A stretch of DNA of 64,000 bases from Sterolibacterium denitrificans (GCF_900174485.1 NZ_LT837803.1:1054001-1118000); one strand, 5' to 3'; shown: positions 7,964 to 16,350, counted from the first letter of the stretch. Translations and numbers: made by a program. Notes: generated by a model from the sequence alone, not told the origin.

Positions 7964-9676
7964 ATGTCGCGTCCGGAGAAAATCCGCCTCGGCGATTTTC
8001 TGATAGCGCAAGGTCTGTTGACCAATGAGCAGCTGGGACTTGCACTCGAAGAGCAGAAGCGCAGCGGGCGCAAGCTTGGGCGCATTTTCATCGAGGCGGG
8101 CTATGTATCCGAAAAGGAAATCACCAAGGCGCTCGGCCGCCAGTTGCGTGCGCCCTTCGTCGATCTGGTCACTTTCAAGCCCAAGCCCGAGCTGATCAAT
8201 CTGCTCACGGAAGCTGCGGCCCGTCGTTACCGGGCCATCGTTCTCGACAACGAAGAGGACGTCAATATGCTGATGGTCGGTTTTGCCGATCCGACCGACC
8301 TGGTGGCGTATGACGAAGTGAGCCGCATCCTGCAGCGCGAGATCATGCTGGCCGTGGTCATGGAAAGCCAGTTGCTGACCACGCTGGACCGCGTGTATCG
8401 CCATACCGAGGAAATCTCCGGGCTCACTCAGGAGCTCGCCGAGGACATGCTCGATGGGCAGTTCGACTTCGGCAATCTCGAAGGCGTGCTGACCACGGAC
8501 GAAGATGCGCCGGTCGTCAAGCTGCTGAATACCGTGTTCGAGGAAGCCATCAAGCAGCGTGCTTCCGACATCCATATCGAGCCGCAGGAAAAGCAGTTGA
8601 TCATCCGCTTTCGCATCGACGGCGTACTGCATGTGCAGACCGAAGCCCATCCCCGGGTGGCTGCGCCGCTGGTATTGCGCCTGAAGCTGATCTCGGGGCT
8701 GGATATTTCCGAAAAGCGTTTGCCGCAGGATGGCCGCTTCAACATCAAGCTGAAGAACTCCGCCGTGGATGTGCGTCTGTCGACGCTGCCGACCCAGTAT
8801 GGCGAATCTGCCGTCATGCGCCTGCTCAGTCAAAGCAACAACTTTCTGGCGCTCGACAAGATGGGCATGCCGCCCACGCTGCTCGAACGCCTGCGCCATG
8901 CCATCCACCGCCCCAGCGGCATGGTGCTGGTGACCGGGCCGACCGGCTCGGGCAAGACCACCACGCTCTATTCGGCGCTGGCCGAACTGAATTCGCCGGA
9001 AAAGAAAATCCTCACCGTCGAGGATCCGATCGAATACCGGCTGCCCGGCATCAATCAGACCCAGGTCATGGAGAAAATCGACCTGACCTTCTCGCGCGTG
9101 CTGCGCGCTGCCCTGCGCCAGGATCCGGACATCATCCTGGTTGGCGAAATGCGCGACCAGGAAACCGCCGAGATCGGCATGCGCGCGGCGATGACCGGCC
9201 ACATGGTGCTCTCGACCCTGCACACCAACGATGCCTTGACCACTCCGATCCGCCTGCTCGACATGGGCGTGCCGCGCTTCATGGTGGCGATGTCGCTGCA
9301 ACTGGTGCTGGCCCAGCGTCTGGTGCGCACCATCTGCGAGCGCTGCGCGGACGAATACAAGCCGACGCCGCAGGAGCTGGCCTGGCTGCGCATGGAACTG
9401 GGCGACGAAGCGGACAGCAAGACCTTCTACCGGGGCTACGGTTGCGACAATTGCAACAAGAGCGGCTATACCGGACGCCAGGCGATCTATGAATGCCTGG
9501 AGATGACCCAGGTGATGGTCGATGCGGCGAATCATGGCGATCCGCAGGAATTCCTGCGGGCTGGCCGCGAGCAGATGGCCGGCAATACCCTGCGGCGCGA
9601 TGCCCTGCGGCTGGCCTTGGCCGGGCGCAGCACCATCGAGGAAGTGATGCGCATCAACAACCAGATGGAAGGCTGA
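7964..9676 (+). CDS. mshE: MSHA-type pilus assembly ATPase with c-di-GMP-binding N-terminus
   Basis: A 570-residue GspE/PilB-family ATPase. The start at 7964 has a GGAG-type ribosome site just upstream and gives the usual MshE length; the frame extends to 7895. Residues 8-31 and 37-60 are two 24-residue MshEN motifs (RLGDFLIAQG...EEQ and KLGRIFIEAG...GRQ) separated by five residues, the layout known to bind c-di-GMP in MshE. Walker A is GPTGSGKT at about 325-332. The Asp box, Walker B region (DPDIILVGEMRD) and His box (TGHMVLSTLHTNDA) follow. A CxxC pair (CERC) and a second (CDNC) form the zinc site. It should power pilus extension. mshG follows after 9 bp. Confidence 0.93.
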   Translation: MSRPEKIRLGDFLIAQGLLTNEQLGLALEEQKRSGRKLGRIFIEAGYVSEKEITKALGRQLRAPFVDLVTFKPKPELINLLTEAAARRYRAIVLDNEEDVNMLMVGFADPTDLVAYDEVSRILQREIMLAVVMESQLLTTLDRVYRHTEEISGLTQELAEDMLDGQFDFGNLEGVLTTDEDAPVVKLLNTVFEEAIKQRASDIHIEPQEKQLIIRFRIDGVLHVQTEAHPRVAAPLVLRLKLISGLDISEKRLPQDGRFNIKLKNSAVDVRLSTLPTQYGESAVMRLLSQSNNFLALDKMGMPPTLLERLRHAIHRPSGMVLVTGPTGSGKTTTLYSALAELNSPEKKILTVEDPIEYRLPGINQTQVMEKIDLTFSRVLRAALRQDPDIILVGEMRDQETAEIGMRAAMTGHMVLSTLHTNDALTTPIRLLDMGVPRFMVAMSLQLVLAQRLVRTICERCADEYKPTPQELAWLRMELGDEADSKTFYRGYGCDNCNKSGYTGRQAIYECLEMTQVMVDAANHGDPQEFLRAGREQMAGNTLRRDALRLALAGRSTIEEVMRINNQMEG

Positions 9677-9685
9677 GAGGGCTGA

Positions 9686-10978
9686 ATGCCGAATTTCGCC
9701 TATCGTGGCCGTGATGCCAATGGCCAGGTGGCCAGTGGCCACATTGATGCAGCCAGCGCCACCGAGGTCGCGGGCCAGCTTCAGTCGCGCGGCATCACGC
9801 CCGTTTCGATCACGGCGCAATCGGGTTCGGTCCGGGCCAAATCCAGATCCGCTGCGGCGAAGCCGGCCACGGCCGCAGCCAGTGACGGCAAGGCGGCTGC
9901 GGCCAGCTCTCTGGCCAGCAAGGATCTGCTTCCCAAGCCGGTCGATAGCACGGATGTCATGTTTTTCTCGCGGCAACTCTACACCCTGCTCAAGGCCGGG
10001 GTGCCGATCATGCGCGCCCTGGCCGGCCTGCAGGAATCCGCGAGCAAGCCGACCGTCATCGAAATGCTGCAGGAACTGCGCGAGAGCCTCGATGCCGGCC
10101 GCGAGTTGTCAACCGCCCTGGCCCGCCTGCCGAAAATCTTCACGCCCTTTTACGTGGCCATGGTGCGCGTGGGTGAAATGACCGGGCAAATGGAAACCGT
10201 CTTTCTGCGCCTGTATCACCACATGGCTTTCGAGCGCTTCATGAAGGAGCAGGTTTCCTCGGCGACGCGCTATCCCATGTTCGTCATCATCGCCATGGCG
10301 ATTGCCCTGGTGGTGGTCAACATCTTCGTCATTCCGGCATTCGCCAAGGTGTTCGCCGGCTTCCATGCCGAACTGCCCTTGATGACCAAGATCCTGCTGG
10401 GCTTTTCCAGCTTCATGGTCGACACCTGGTACGTGATGCTCGGTGGCGTGGCGTTGGGCATCTTCGCCTTCAGGACGTGGATCCGTACCATACCTGGCCG
10501 TTTCCAGTGGGACAAGATTAAGCTGACCCTGCCGATTGCCGGCAAGATCATCAGCAAGGCCACGCTCGCGCGTTTTGCGCGCAGCTACGCGCTGGCCTCG
10601 AAGAGCGGCGTGCCCATCATCCAGGCGCTGACCACCGTCTCGCAGACCGTCGGCAACGAATACATCGCTCACAAGATCGACGGCATGCGCGATGGCATTT
10701 CGCGCGGCGAGACCGTGCTGCGCGTCGCCGCGCACGCCGGCATCTTCCCGCCGGTGGTGCTGCAGATGATCGCCGTCGGCGAGGAATCCGGCACGCTGGA
10801 CGATCTCATGCAGGAAATCGCCGAAATGTTCCAGAACGAGATCGAATACGAGCTCAAGACCCTGGCCCAGCAGATCGAGCCCATCCTGATCACCATGCTC
10901 GGCGTCATGGTGCTGGTTCTGGCGCTGGGCATCTTCCTGCCGCTCTGGGACATGGGCAGCGTGGTGACGAAAAAATGA
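9686..10978 (+). CDS. mshG: pilus inner-membrane platform protein, GspF/PilC family
   Basis: A 430-residue protein with two GspF domains and three membrane spans. An N-terminal segment (FAYRGRDANGQVASGHIDA) is followed by an Ala/Lys/Ser-rich linker at about residues 50-80. The first domain begins with FFSRQLYTLLKAGVPI and the second with FARSYALASKSGVPIIQAL. MIAVGEESGTLDDLMQEIA is a signature. A last membrane helix precedes LPLWDMGSVV. It anchors the assembly ATPase and the growing pilus base. Its pairing with mshE matches the order of the Vibrio msh locus. Confidence 0.93.
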   Translation: MPNFAYRGRDANGQVASGHIDAASATEVAGQLQSRGITPVSITAQSGSVRAKSRSAAAKPATAAASDGKAAAASSLASKDLLPKPVDSTDVMFFSRQLYTLLKAGVPIMRALAGLQESASKPTVIEMLQELRESLDAGRELSTALARLPKIFTPFYVAMVRVGEMTGQMETVFLRLYHHMAFERFMKEQVSSATRYPMFVIIAMAIALVVVNIFVIPAFAKVFAGFHAELPLMTKILLGFSSFMVDTWYVMLGGVALGIFAFRTWIRTIPGRFQWDKIKLTLPIAGKIISKATLARFARSYALASKSGVPIIQALTTVSQTVGNEYIAHKIDGMRDGISRGETVLRVAAHAGIFPPVVLQMIAVGEESGTLDDLMQEIAEMFQNEIEYELKTLAQQIEPILITMLGVMVLVLALGIFLPLWDMGSVVTKK

Positions 10979-11044
10979 GAACGGCAACAAACTAAGCAAT
11001 GGGCATCAGAAAATAGTGGAATTATTGGTGCGGACTGGTTAAAC

Positions 11045-11060
11045 TGGCGCCGCATCTGCT
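11045..11060 (+). promoter_or_regulatory. sigma-54-type promoter before the pilin gene
   Basis: TGGCGC followed by CGCATCTGCT puts GG at 11046-11047 and GC at 11058-11059, exactly ten bases apart as in -24/-12 promoters. The start codon is about 70 bp downstream. Type IV pilin genes are classically driven by RpoN with PilR, and pilS/pilR genes lie at 16325-19412. The site is inferred from sequence only. Confidence 0.7.
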
Positions 11061-11131
11061 TGACCGGCGGTATCGGGCTGTACGGGTTCGAGGGAACGAA
11101 ACCAAACTCATAGTAAAAGGAAAGGGAACTT

Positions 11132-11503
11132 ATGAAACGGAATCAACAAGGCTTCACGCTGATCGAACTGATCATCGTCATCGTGATCCTGGGCATCCTG
11201 GCGGCGGTGGCTTTGCCGAAGTTCGTCGATTTGTCGGGTGAGGCGGAGGATGCGGCCGTCAAGGGCGTGGCTGGAGGCATCAGTTCGGGCATGTCCATCA
11301 ATTACGCTGCGCGTAAGGTGAGTAGTGCCAAGGGGGTTGCGGTTACCGATTGCCAACAGGGAGCGGACGTTCTTGATGGTGGCTTGCCGACGGGTTATAC
11401 AATTACAGCAGCGGCTGTCGCTGCCAACGCAACTAAGTCGGATTGTGTATTGACCGGACCCAGCACCAAGACAGCTTCTTTTACAGCCATCGGTATTCTC
11501 TGA
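11132..11503 (+). CDS. mshA: type IV pilin, probable major (MshA-like) pilin
   Basis: A 123-residue prepilin. The seven-residue leader MKRNQQG is followed by FTLIELIIVIVILGILAAVALP, which has the prepilin peptidase site and the Glu5 of the mature pilin. The globular part has two Cys, at about residues 74 and 105, that could close the D-region loop. The C-terminus is Ser/Thr-rich (GPSTKTASFT), a plausible place for glycans, though no site can be assigned. A strong AAAGGAAAGGGA ribosome site precedes it. Its own promoter and terminator make it a single-gene unit, as expected for a highly expressed subunit. Calling it mshA rests on position after mshE-mshG. Confidence 0.88.
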   Translation: MKRNQQGFTLIELIIVIVILGILAAVALPKFVDLSGEAEDAAVKGVAGGISSGMSINYAARKVSSAKGVAVTDCQQGADVLDGGLPTGYTITAAAVAANATKSDCVLTGPSTKTASFTAIGIL

Positions 11504-11530
11504 TCATTACCCTCAGGTTGTCGAAACCCG

Positions 11531-11562
11531 AACACCCCGGCCAGTCCGGGGTGTTCTCTTTT
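11531..11562 (+). terminator. rho-independent terminator after the pilin gene
   Basis: A perfect 10-bp stem AACACCCCGG/CCGGGGTGTT with a CCAGT loop, followed by CTCTTTT. It lies between the converging pilin and PglL-like genes and may serve both strands. Confidence 0.85.
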
Positions 11563-11634
11563 GGGCGTTCGGCAGGGAGGAAGAAGCCAGCCAGTCGAAC
11601 GGAGCGGCGAGCGGCGGGGGTGGCTTACGTGGCG

Positions 11635-13443
11635 CTACGGCTGCTCCTGGCTTTGCCAGATGCTCTCGATTGCCGCCCTGTCCTCCGCGCTGCGGAAAGC
11701 GCGACGAGTCATCTCCAGGAGAGCTTGCGCTTCCGCAGGTCTTCCGGTCATCTGGCGCAGCATGGCGCATTTCGTCATTAATTCGGGTGCGACCCGCAGC
11801 GGCATGGCCGCCTCGCAGATCAGCGACTGATCGGCCGCCTTTTGCGGATCGGGGTGCATCAATACCGCCAGGGTGCTGCGCGCGTAGGGGCCCAGGATCG
11901 AGTGTTGGGCCAGATCTGCGAAGACGTCCATGCGTCGGCGCCAGTCGGCCTCATCGCCGCGGACTTCGCGCCGCATGATCAGCGCCTGGTCCAGGATGCG
12001 GTAATCGTGGAATAGCGTCCCCAGTATCGCCAAGGCCGCCAGGCAGGCGATGAGCAGCAATTGCGGGCGTGGCAGGCGGAAGGATTTGCCTGTGCTGCCC
12101 AGCGCGCCGAGCAGGACGGCCGTGAGGCCGAGAAATTCGGCATGCCAGAGCGGGTATTCGAGCTGACTGTGGATGGCGATGAGCATGAGCATGGCGAGTG
12201 CCAGTTGCTCGGGAGGGCGCAGCGGGCCGCGCAACACGTGCCGCAGCCAGACGATGGCGAAAATTGCCACTGCCAGGGTCAGCGGCAGGCCAAAGTCGGC
12301 GGCGAGTTGCAGCAGAAAGTTATGGGCATGCTCGGCGCCGGCCAGTGTATCGACGCCGGCCGGCGCCTGGGCGGCAGCCTCGACAGTGCGCCAGGCGTAG
12401 TTGCCTGTGCCATTGCCCAGCCAGGGATGCGCCTGGATCATGGTCAGGGCGTCGCGCCAGATGAGCAGACGGGAATCACCCGAGACCAGGCCGCTGCGCA
12501 GGCGATCGAAAGCGTTGATCTGTCCTGCCGCATGCTGCCAGGGCAGCGTGCGCGAGATTTCGCCGGCGGCGATGAGGCTGACGAGGGTAAACGCGAGCAA
12601 CAGGAGGCGTTGCCGGCGCAGCTTGCCGGGTGCTTGTGGCACTGTCCGATGCGCCTCATCTTGCTCCGTTGCGGGCAGCGCGGCTCGGCTCGGCCATGGC
12701 AGGCCCGCGAGCAGCAGCAGCGCCAGTCCATGCAGCCAGGCCGTGCGCGAAGCGACCAGGCCGCAGGCGCTGGCGAGGATCAGGAGGCCGGCGATGAGCA
12801 GCCACGGACGCACCCGGCGGAGTTCATGAAAATAGATCAGGCAGCAAATGCCCAGCCACAGTTGGGTGGTGAGCAGGTTGGGCTGGCCGAGGTTGCCATA
12901 GATACGGCCGGAGTTGGGCATGAGAATTTGCCAGGGGACGGGTGTACCCAGGCGTTGCGCGTAGGCCGTCAGCGCACTGGCCAGGGCGCCCGCCAGCAGC
13001 GCCAGCGCCAGGACCTGCACTAGCCATGCTGTACCGAAGCGCTCGCGCAGGCTGGCCGACAGGCAGATCAGCGCCATGGCCCAGAGCAGATAGCCGCTCT
13101 GAAACAGCCCCAGCATGGGAATCTGGATCATGCCGCCGGCCAGTTGCAGCAAAGTGGCCAGCAGCAACAGTCCCGGCAGCCAGAGGATGGCGGGCAGGGA
13201 AATTTTTTCGGGTCGGCTGATGAAGAAGCTCGCCAGCGCCAGCACGCCCAGCAGCAGCGCCAGCCATTCTTCGTAGAACGAAGGAATCGGATGATGATGG
13301 ATGGGCTGCAGGAAAGGCAGCGCCAGCATCAGACCGAGCAACAGTAACGTCAGACGCTGCGCGATGGGAAATTGGGGCATGACTGAAGATGAAGCGGAAG
13401 CGCCTGGTGAATGGGGGAAGGGTCGGATATCTGCACTTGCCAT
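11635..13443 (-). CDS. PglL/PilO-type O-oligosaccharyltransferase (Wzy_C family)
   Basis: A 602-residue polytopic membrane protein with about a dozen hydrophobic helices. It has two hallmarks: a GNLGQPN segment near residue 183 (PglL_A-type) and a Wzy_C loop with HAHNFLLQLAADFGLPLT near residue 370. A soluble C-terminal region of roughly 120 residues resembles the Wzy_C_2 part. Such enzymes move lipid-linked oligosaccharides onto pilins or other periplasmic proteins, or act as O-antigen ligases. Its place tail-to-tail with a pilin gene favours the pilin role, as for PilO/TfpO and PglL enzymes. An ATG at 13380 would remove a Ser/Pro-rich 21-residue lead. O-antigen ligase remains the main alternative. 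Confidence 0.82.
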   Translation of the reverse strand: MASADIRPFPHSPGASASSSVMPQFPIAQRLTLLLLGLMLALPFLQPIHHHPIPSFYEEWLALLLGVLALASFFISRPEKISLPAILWLPGLLLLATLLQLAGGMIQIPMLGLFQSGYLLWAMALICLSASLRERFGTAWLVQVLALALLAGALASALTAYAQRLGTPVPWQILMPNSGRIYGNLGQPNLLTTQLWLGICCLIYFHELRRVRPWLLIAGLLILASACGLVASRTAWLHGLALLLLAGLPWPSRAALPATEQDEAHRTVPQAPGKLRRQRLLLLAFTLVSLIAAGEISRTLPWQHAAGQINAFDRLRSGLVSGDSRLLIWRDALTMIQAHPWLGNGTGNYAWRTVEAAAQAPAGVDTLAGAEHAHNFLLQLAADFGLPLTLAVAIFAIVWLRHVLRGPLRPPEQLALAMLMLIAIHSQLEYPLWHAEFLGLTAVLLGALGSTGKSFRLPRPQLLLIACLAALAILGTLFHDYRILDQALIMRREVRGDEADWRRRMDVFADLAQHSILGPYARSTLAVLMHPDPQKAADQSLICEAAMPLRVAPELMTKCAMLRQMTGRPAEAQALLEMTRRAFRSAEDRAAIESIWQSQEQP

Positions 13444-13484
13444 TCAAAGCGGGAAAGTGCTTGCCCTCACTGACCAAAGTTCAT

Positions 13485-13640
13485 GATGCGCCCTCGTGCG
13501 CCCATTTTAGCAACACATCCTGCGCTTCCCGCGCCGTTGCGGCTTGCGGATGATTCACCAGAAACACGATGATCTGCCACTGACCACGCCGGCCGCGGAC
13601 ATCGATGTAGGTTGCCAGATCGGCAAGATGTTCATACGCA
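13485..13640 (-). pseudogene. remnant of a dacB-like 3' end
   Basis: The minus strand reads open through a segment nearly equal to the C-terminus of the neighbouring PBP4 gene (IIVFLVNHPQAATAREAQ), then ends WAHEGAS and stop. No catalytic region precedes it. It is either a leftover of the original dacB end displaced by insertion of the toxin-antitoxin pair, or a scar of a dacB paralogue. Confidence 0.6.
13509..13582 (+). repeat. 74-bp direct repeat, copy 1 (dacB 3' fragment)
   Basis: Identical over 74 bp to 14322-14395 inside dacB. On the minus strand it encodes the same QWQIIVFLVNHPQAATA stretch, with a different tail ending in a TGA at about 13485-13487. Upstream the frame continues with unrelated residues. 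Confidence 0.9.
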
Positions 13641-13641
13641 T

Positions 13642-13669
13642 TTGCAGCACGTAGCTTTTAGGCTACAAT
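13642..13669 (+). promoter_or_regulatory. promoter and operator-like palindrome of the toxin-antitoxin pair
   Basis: TTGCAG-N16-TACAAT is a good sigma-70 match that ends a few bases before the toxin ATG at 13676. A GTAGC-N6-GCTAC inverted repeat (13651-13666) overlaps the -10 box, a position suited to autorepression by the HTH antitoxin. The leader is very short. Confidence 0.65.
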
Positions 13670-13675
13670 CGCACC

Positions 13676-14002
13676 ATGTACGAATTGCGTCACTACCTTG
13701 ACCCTGAAGGGCGGGACCTCTTTGCTCACTGGCTGGAGCGTCTTCACGACAGAGTGGCTCAGGCACGCGTTGCTGCACGCTTGCTCCGGTTACAGAACGG
13801 CAATTTTGGTGACTGCAAGCCTGTGGGTTCAGGCGTATGGGAGTTGCGTGTGGATTGGGGGCCTGGCTACCGGGTCTATTACGCCATGGCAGGCAGACAG
13901 GTGATTTTGCTATGTGAGGGTGGCGATAAGCGTAGTCAGGCCGGTGATATCGCGCGGGCGAGACAGCGCTGGAATGACTGGCAAACAAGGAGAAAATCAT
14001 GA
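13676..14002 (+). CDS. RelE/HigB-like toxin (Gp49 family)
   Basis: A 108-residue basic protein. It has the compact RelE/ParE-like pattern: ELRHYLDPEGRDLF at the start, a GVWELRVDWGPGYRVYYA strand pair with the conserved Arg, and a C-terminal CEGGDKRSQAGDIARARQRW. Proteins of this family cleave mRNA at the ribosome. The gene precedes the antitoxin gene, the HigBA-like order, and the two overlap by 4 bp (ATGA), which suggests translational coupling. Toxicity is inferred from family only. Confidence 0.88.
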   Translation: MYELRHYLDPEGRDLFAHWLERLHDRVAQARVAARLLRLQNGNFGDCKPVGSGVWELRVDWGPGYRVYYAMAGRQVILLCEGGDKRSQAGDIARARQRWNDWQTRRKS

Positions 14003-14295
14003 AATCCTGCGTCAAACATGATGATTGGTTGTTGGCACGGCTTGCGGATGCGGAGTTTGCTGCAGAGTATCTGAATGCCGCCAGTGAAGATGATGATCCG
14101 GCCAGCTATCTGGCTGCTCTGAGGAAGGTGGTCGAGGCCCGGGGCGGCATGGCGGCGGTGGCGGAGAAAACCCAACTGTCGCGTGAAACCTTGTACCGCA
14201 CCTTATCCAGCCGGGGAAACCCAACAATTCGTACGCTGCATGCCGTACTCAAGGCAACTGGTTTGAAGTTCAATGTCCTGCCCGGGGCGTGCTGA
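13999..14295 (+). CDS. HTH antitoxin of the RelE/HigB-like pair
   Basis: A 98-residue protein with an XRE-type HTH in its second half (GMAAVAEKTQLSRETLYRTLSSRGNPTIRTLHAVLKATG). This matches the addiction-module antidote family (COG3636 type) that pairs with Gp49-like toxins. Its 3' end overlaps the 3' end of dacB on the other strand by 26 bp, which shows that the module sits tightly against dacB. It probably neutralises the upstream toxin and represses the shared promoter. Confidence 0.88.
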   Translation: MKSCVKHDDWLLARLADAEFAAEYLNAASEDDDPASYLAALRKVVEARGGMAAVAEKTQLSRETLYRTLSSRGNPTIRTLHAVLKATGLKFNVLPGAC

Positions 14296-15859
14296 GCGTA
14301 TCCCCGTCATACACCCACCGCAGCAACACATCCTGCGCTTCCCGCGCCGTTGCGGCTTGCGGATGATTCACCAGAAACACGATGATCTGCCACTGGCCGT
14401 GGCGGTTGCGGATGTAGCCGGCGATGGCGCTTACGCCGTCCAGCGAGCCGGTTTTGATGTGCGCCTGGCCGGCGCCGGGGGCTGAGCCAGTCTGCAGGCG
14501 TTTTTTCATCGTGCCGTCGATGCCGGCCAGTGGCAGCGAGGCGATGAATTCCGGCATCAGCGGGTTCTGCCAGGCATGTTGCAGCAATGCGGCCAGGCTG
14601 TTGGCGGAGAGCCGTTCCTGGCGCGACAGGCCAGAACCGTTTTCCAGCACCAGTTCGGGGAAGTGCAGTTGCCGTTGCGCCAGCCAGGCAGAGAGTGCGC
14701 GGGCGGCGTCGGCGGCGCTGGCCGGGCGCAGGGTCTGATGGAGCCGCTCGTCCTGATCCAGGTTGTTGCGCCTGAGCCATTCCGCGCCCAGCGTCAGATA
14801 GAGCTGACGCGCCATGACGTTGTTGCTGTATTTGTTGATGTCGCGAATGATTTCCGCCAGGGGAGGCGATTCGCTGCGGGCCAGCGGATACAGGGGCGCG
14901 GGCAGGGGTTTGTCGAGCGCGAGCCTGCCGGAGAACGTGCCGCCGAGTTCCTGCCAGAGCTGGCGGAAGACGCCATGGACGTACTGCGCATGGGACATGG
15001 CGCCCAGGTGCCAGGTCTGTTCACCGCAATTGAGCGGATAGTCGCCACTGAGGATGAGCTGGGGGCTGGCGCTGCCCGTATCGCCGTTGCCGGCATCTTC
15101 GATGTATTCGGTGTACTCGGCCTGCAGTTGCGCCTTCCAGTCGCCGCAGGCCGTTGCGTTCGTCGTGCGCAGGCGGTTAAGTATGGCCAGGTTGGCAGGC
15201 CGAGGTTCGACGAGAAGATCGGGCGCCTGGTTTGCCTTGCCTCCCTGTTCCGCCAATAGCTGCAGGCGTAGTGTCTTGTAGTTCACCAGCAGCGCATCGG
15301 GCGTGACGTTGTAGGGACGCAGCGGCTGGTCGTCGAAGGGCGTGGCGGCGGCCGCGGCGATTTTTTCGGCATCAAAGAGGCTGCGGTCGAGCAGCAGGTC
15401 GCCGCGTATCTCGCGCACGCCGCGCGCGCGCAATTGGCGCAGCAGTAGCCAGAACTGCTCGAAGCCGAGCTTGGGATCGCCGCCGCCCCTGATGACGAGA
15501 TCGCCATCGAGCACGCCCGCCACCGGCAGGCGGCTGGCCAGGATTTCGGTTTGCCAGGCGTAGGCCGGGCCGAGCGTGTCGAGCGCGGCATAGGTGGTCA
15601 GCAGCTTCATCAGCGAAGCCGGATTGAAGGCTTGCCCGGCATTCAGGCTGACCTGCGCTCGCGTCGCGCCGGCTTCCTGCACCACCACGGCCACGGCCGT
15701 TTCGGGTATGCCGGCCTGCTTGAGCGCCCGGGCGACGGCGGGCGGCAGCCGCTCGCTGTATGTTTCTTGCGCCAGTGACGACGCGGGTGCGCAGGGCAGC
15801 AGCATCAGGATGCTTACGGCAAGCCGCAGGACGAGGCGGGAAAGGGATGGGCAAGGCAT
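14270..15859 (-). CDS. dacB: D-alanyl-D-alanine carboxypeptidase/endopeptidase PBP4
   Basis: A 529-residue secreted S13-family penicillin-binding protein. The signal peptide ends near SLAQ-ET (about residue 31). The three active-site motifs are present: SLMK (Ser82, Lys85), SNN in KYSNNVMARQ, and KTG in HIKTGSLDG. A large insert between the first two motifs is normal for this class. It trims or opens peptidoglycan cross-links in the periplasm. The last 14 residues differ from the displaced copy of its 3' end at 13485-13582, so the current C-terminus may be secondary. Confidence 0.95.
   Translation of the reverse strand: MPCPSLSRLVLRLAVSILMLLPCAPASSLAQETYSERLPPAVARALKQAGIPETAVAVVVQEAGATRAQVSLNAGQAFNPASLMKLLTTYAALDTLGPAYAWQTEILASRLPVAGVLDGDLVIRGGGDPKLGFEQFWLLLRQLRARGVREIRGDLLLDRSLFDAEKIAAAAATPFDDQPLRPYNVTPDALLVNYKTLRLQLLAEQGGKANQAPDLLVEPRPANLAILNRLRTTNATACGDWKAQLQAEYTEYIEDAGNGDTGSASPQLILSGDYPLNCGEQTWHLGAMSHAQYVHGVFRQLWQELGGTFSGRLALDKPLPAPLYPLARSESPPLAEIIRDINKYSNNVMARQLYLTLGAEWLRRNNLDQDERLHQTLRPASAADAARALSAWLAQRQLHFPELVLENGSGLSRQERLSANSLAALLQHAWQNPLMPEFIASLPLAGIDGTMKKRLQTGSAPGAGQAHIKTGSLDGVSAIAGYIRNRHGQWQIIVFLVNHPQAATAREAQDVLLRWVYDGDTLSTPRAGH
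14322..14395 (+). repeat. 74-bp direct repeat, copy 2 (within dacB)
   Basis: The partner of 13509-13582, 813 bp apart. Together the copies bracket the toxin-antitoxin genes and their promoter. Confidence 0.9.
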
Positions 15860-16089
15860 GAGAGGAATGAGGAAGGAAGACGAGTGACAAGTGGCAAGTG
15901 AAGCTTCGCGCTTGACGCAATGTGCGCATTCATGATTTTCAGGCGAGTCGCAGGGGTGATTTTCAAATCCTCCGCTGCATGCTCATGATAGCCTGCAGCC
16001 ACTGATCCGCCGCAGGAAACTGATAGACTGAACGGCGCTTTTATTTGTCAGCCAAGCGCGTATTTCAACTTCCGTCCTGCGGTCGATCC

Positions 16090-16350
16090 ATGTCCAAATT
16101 ACTTTTGTTCGCCATCCTCGGCCTGGTCGTTTATCTGTTGCTGAAACGCAGTTCGCGACGGCCGGCGCAGCGTCGGCAAGAAACGCCGAATGCTTCCGCG
16201 CAGCAGATGGTGTCCTGCGCTCATTGCGGCGTGTATGTGCCGGAAAGCGAAAGCCTGGCGTCCGGGGGGCGGCATTATTGCAGCGAGCCGCATCGCAAAC
16301 TCGGCGCCACGGGTAGCGCAGGTGATGCAGGTGACGCAGGCAAGCACTGA
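16090..16350 (+). CDS. small membrane protein with Cys cluster, PP0621-like
   Basis: An 86-residue protein starting MSKLLLFAILG at 16090. An N-terminal membrane helix (residues 3-18) is followed by an Arg/Gln-rich linker and a metal-ribbon-like C-terminus with CAHCGVYVPESE and a later HYCSEPHR. This is the pattern of the PP0621 family, which is often encoded before pilS. A zinc ion is likely but the function is unknown. Its last 26 bp overlap the proposed pilS start. Confidence 0.8.
   Translation: MSKLLLFAILGLVVYLLLKRSSRRPAQRRQETPNASAQQMVSCAHCGVYVPESESLASGGRHYCSEPHRKLGATGSAGDAGDAGKH

Noticed and set aside
7754-9976. Open frame antisense to mshE
   Set aside because: Low-complexity His/Arg/Gly composition and overlap with a well-supported ATPase gene.
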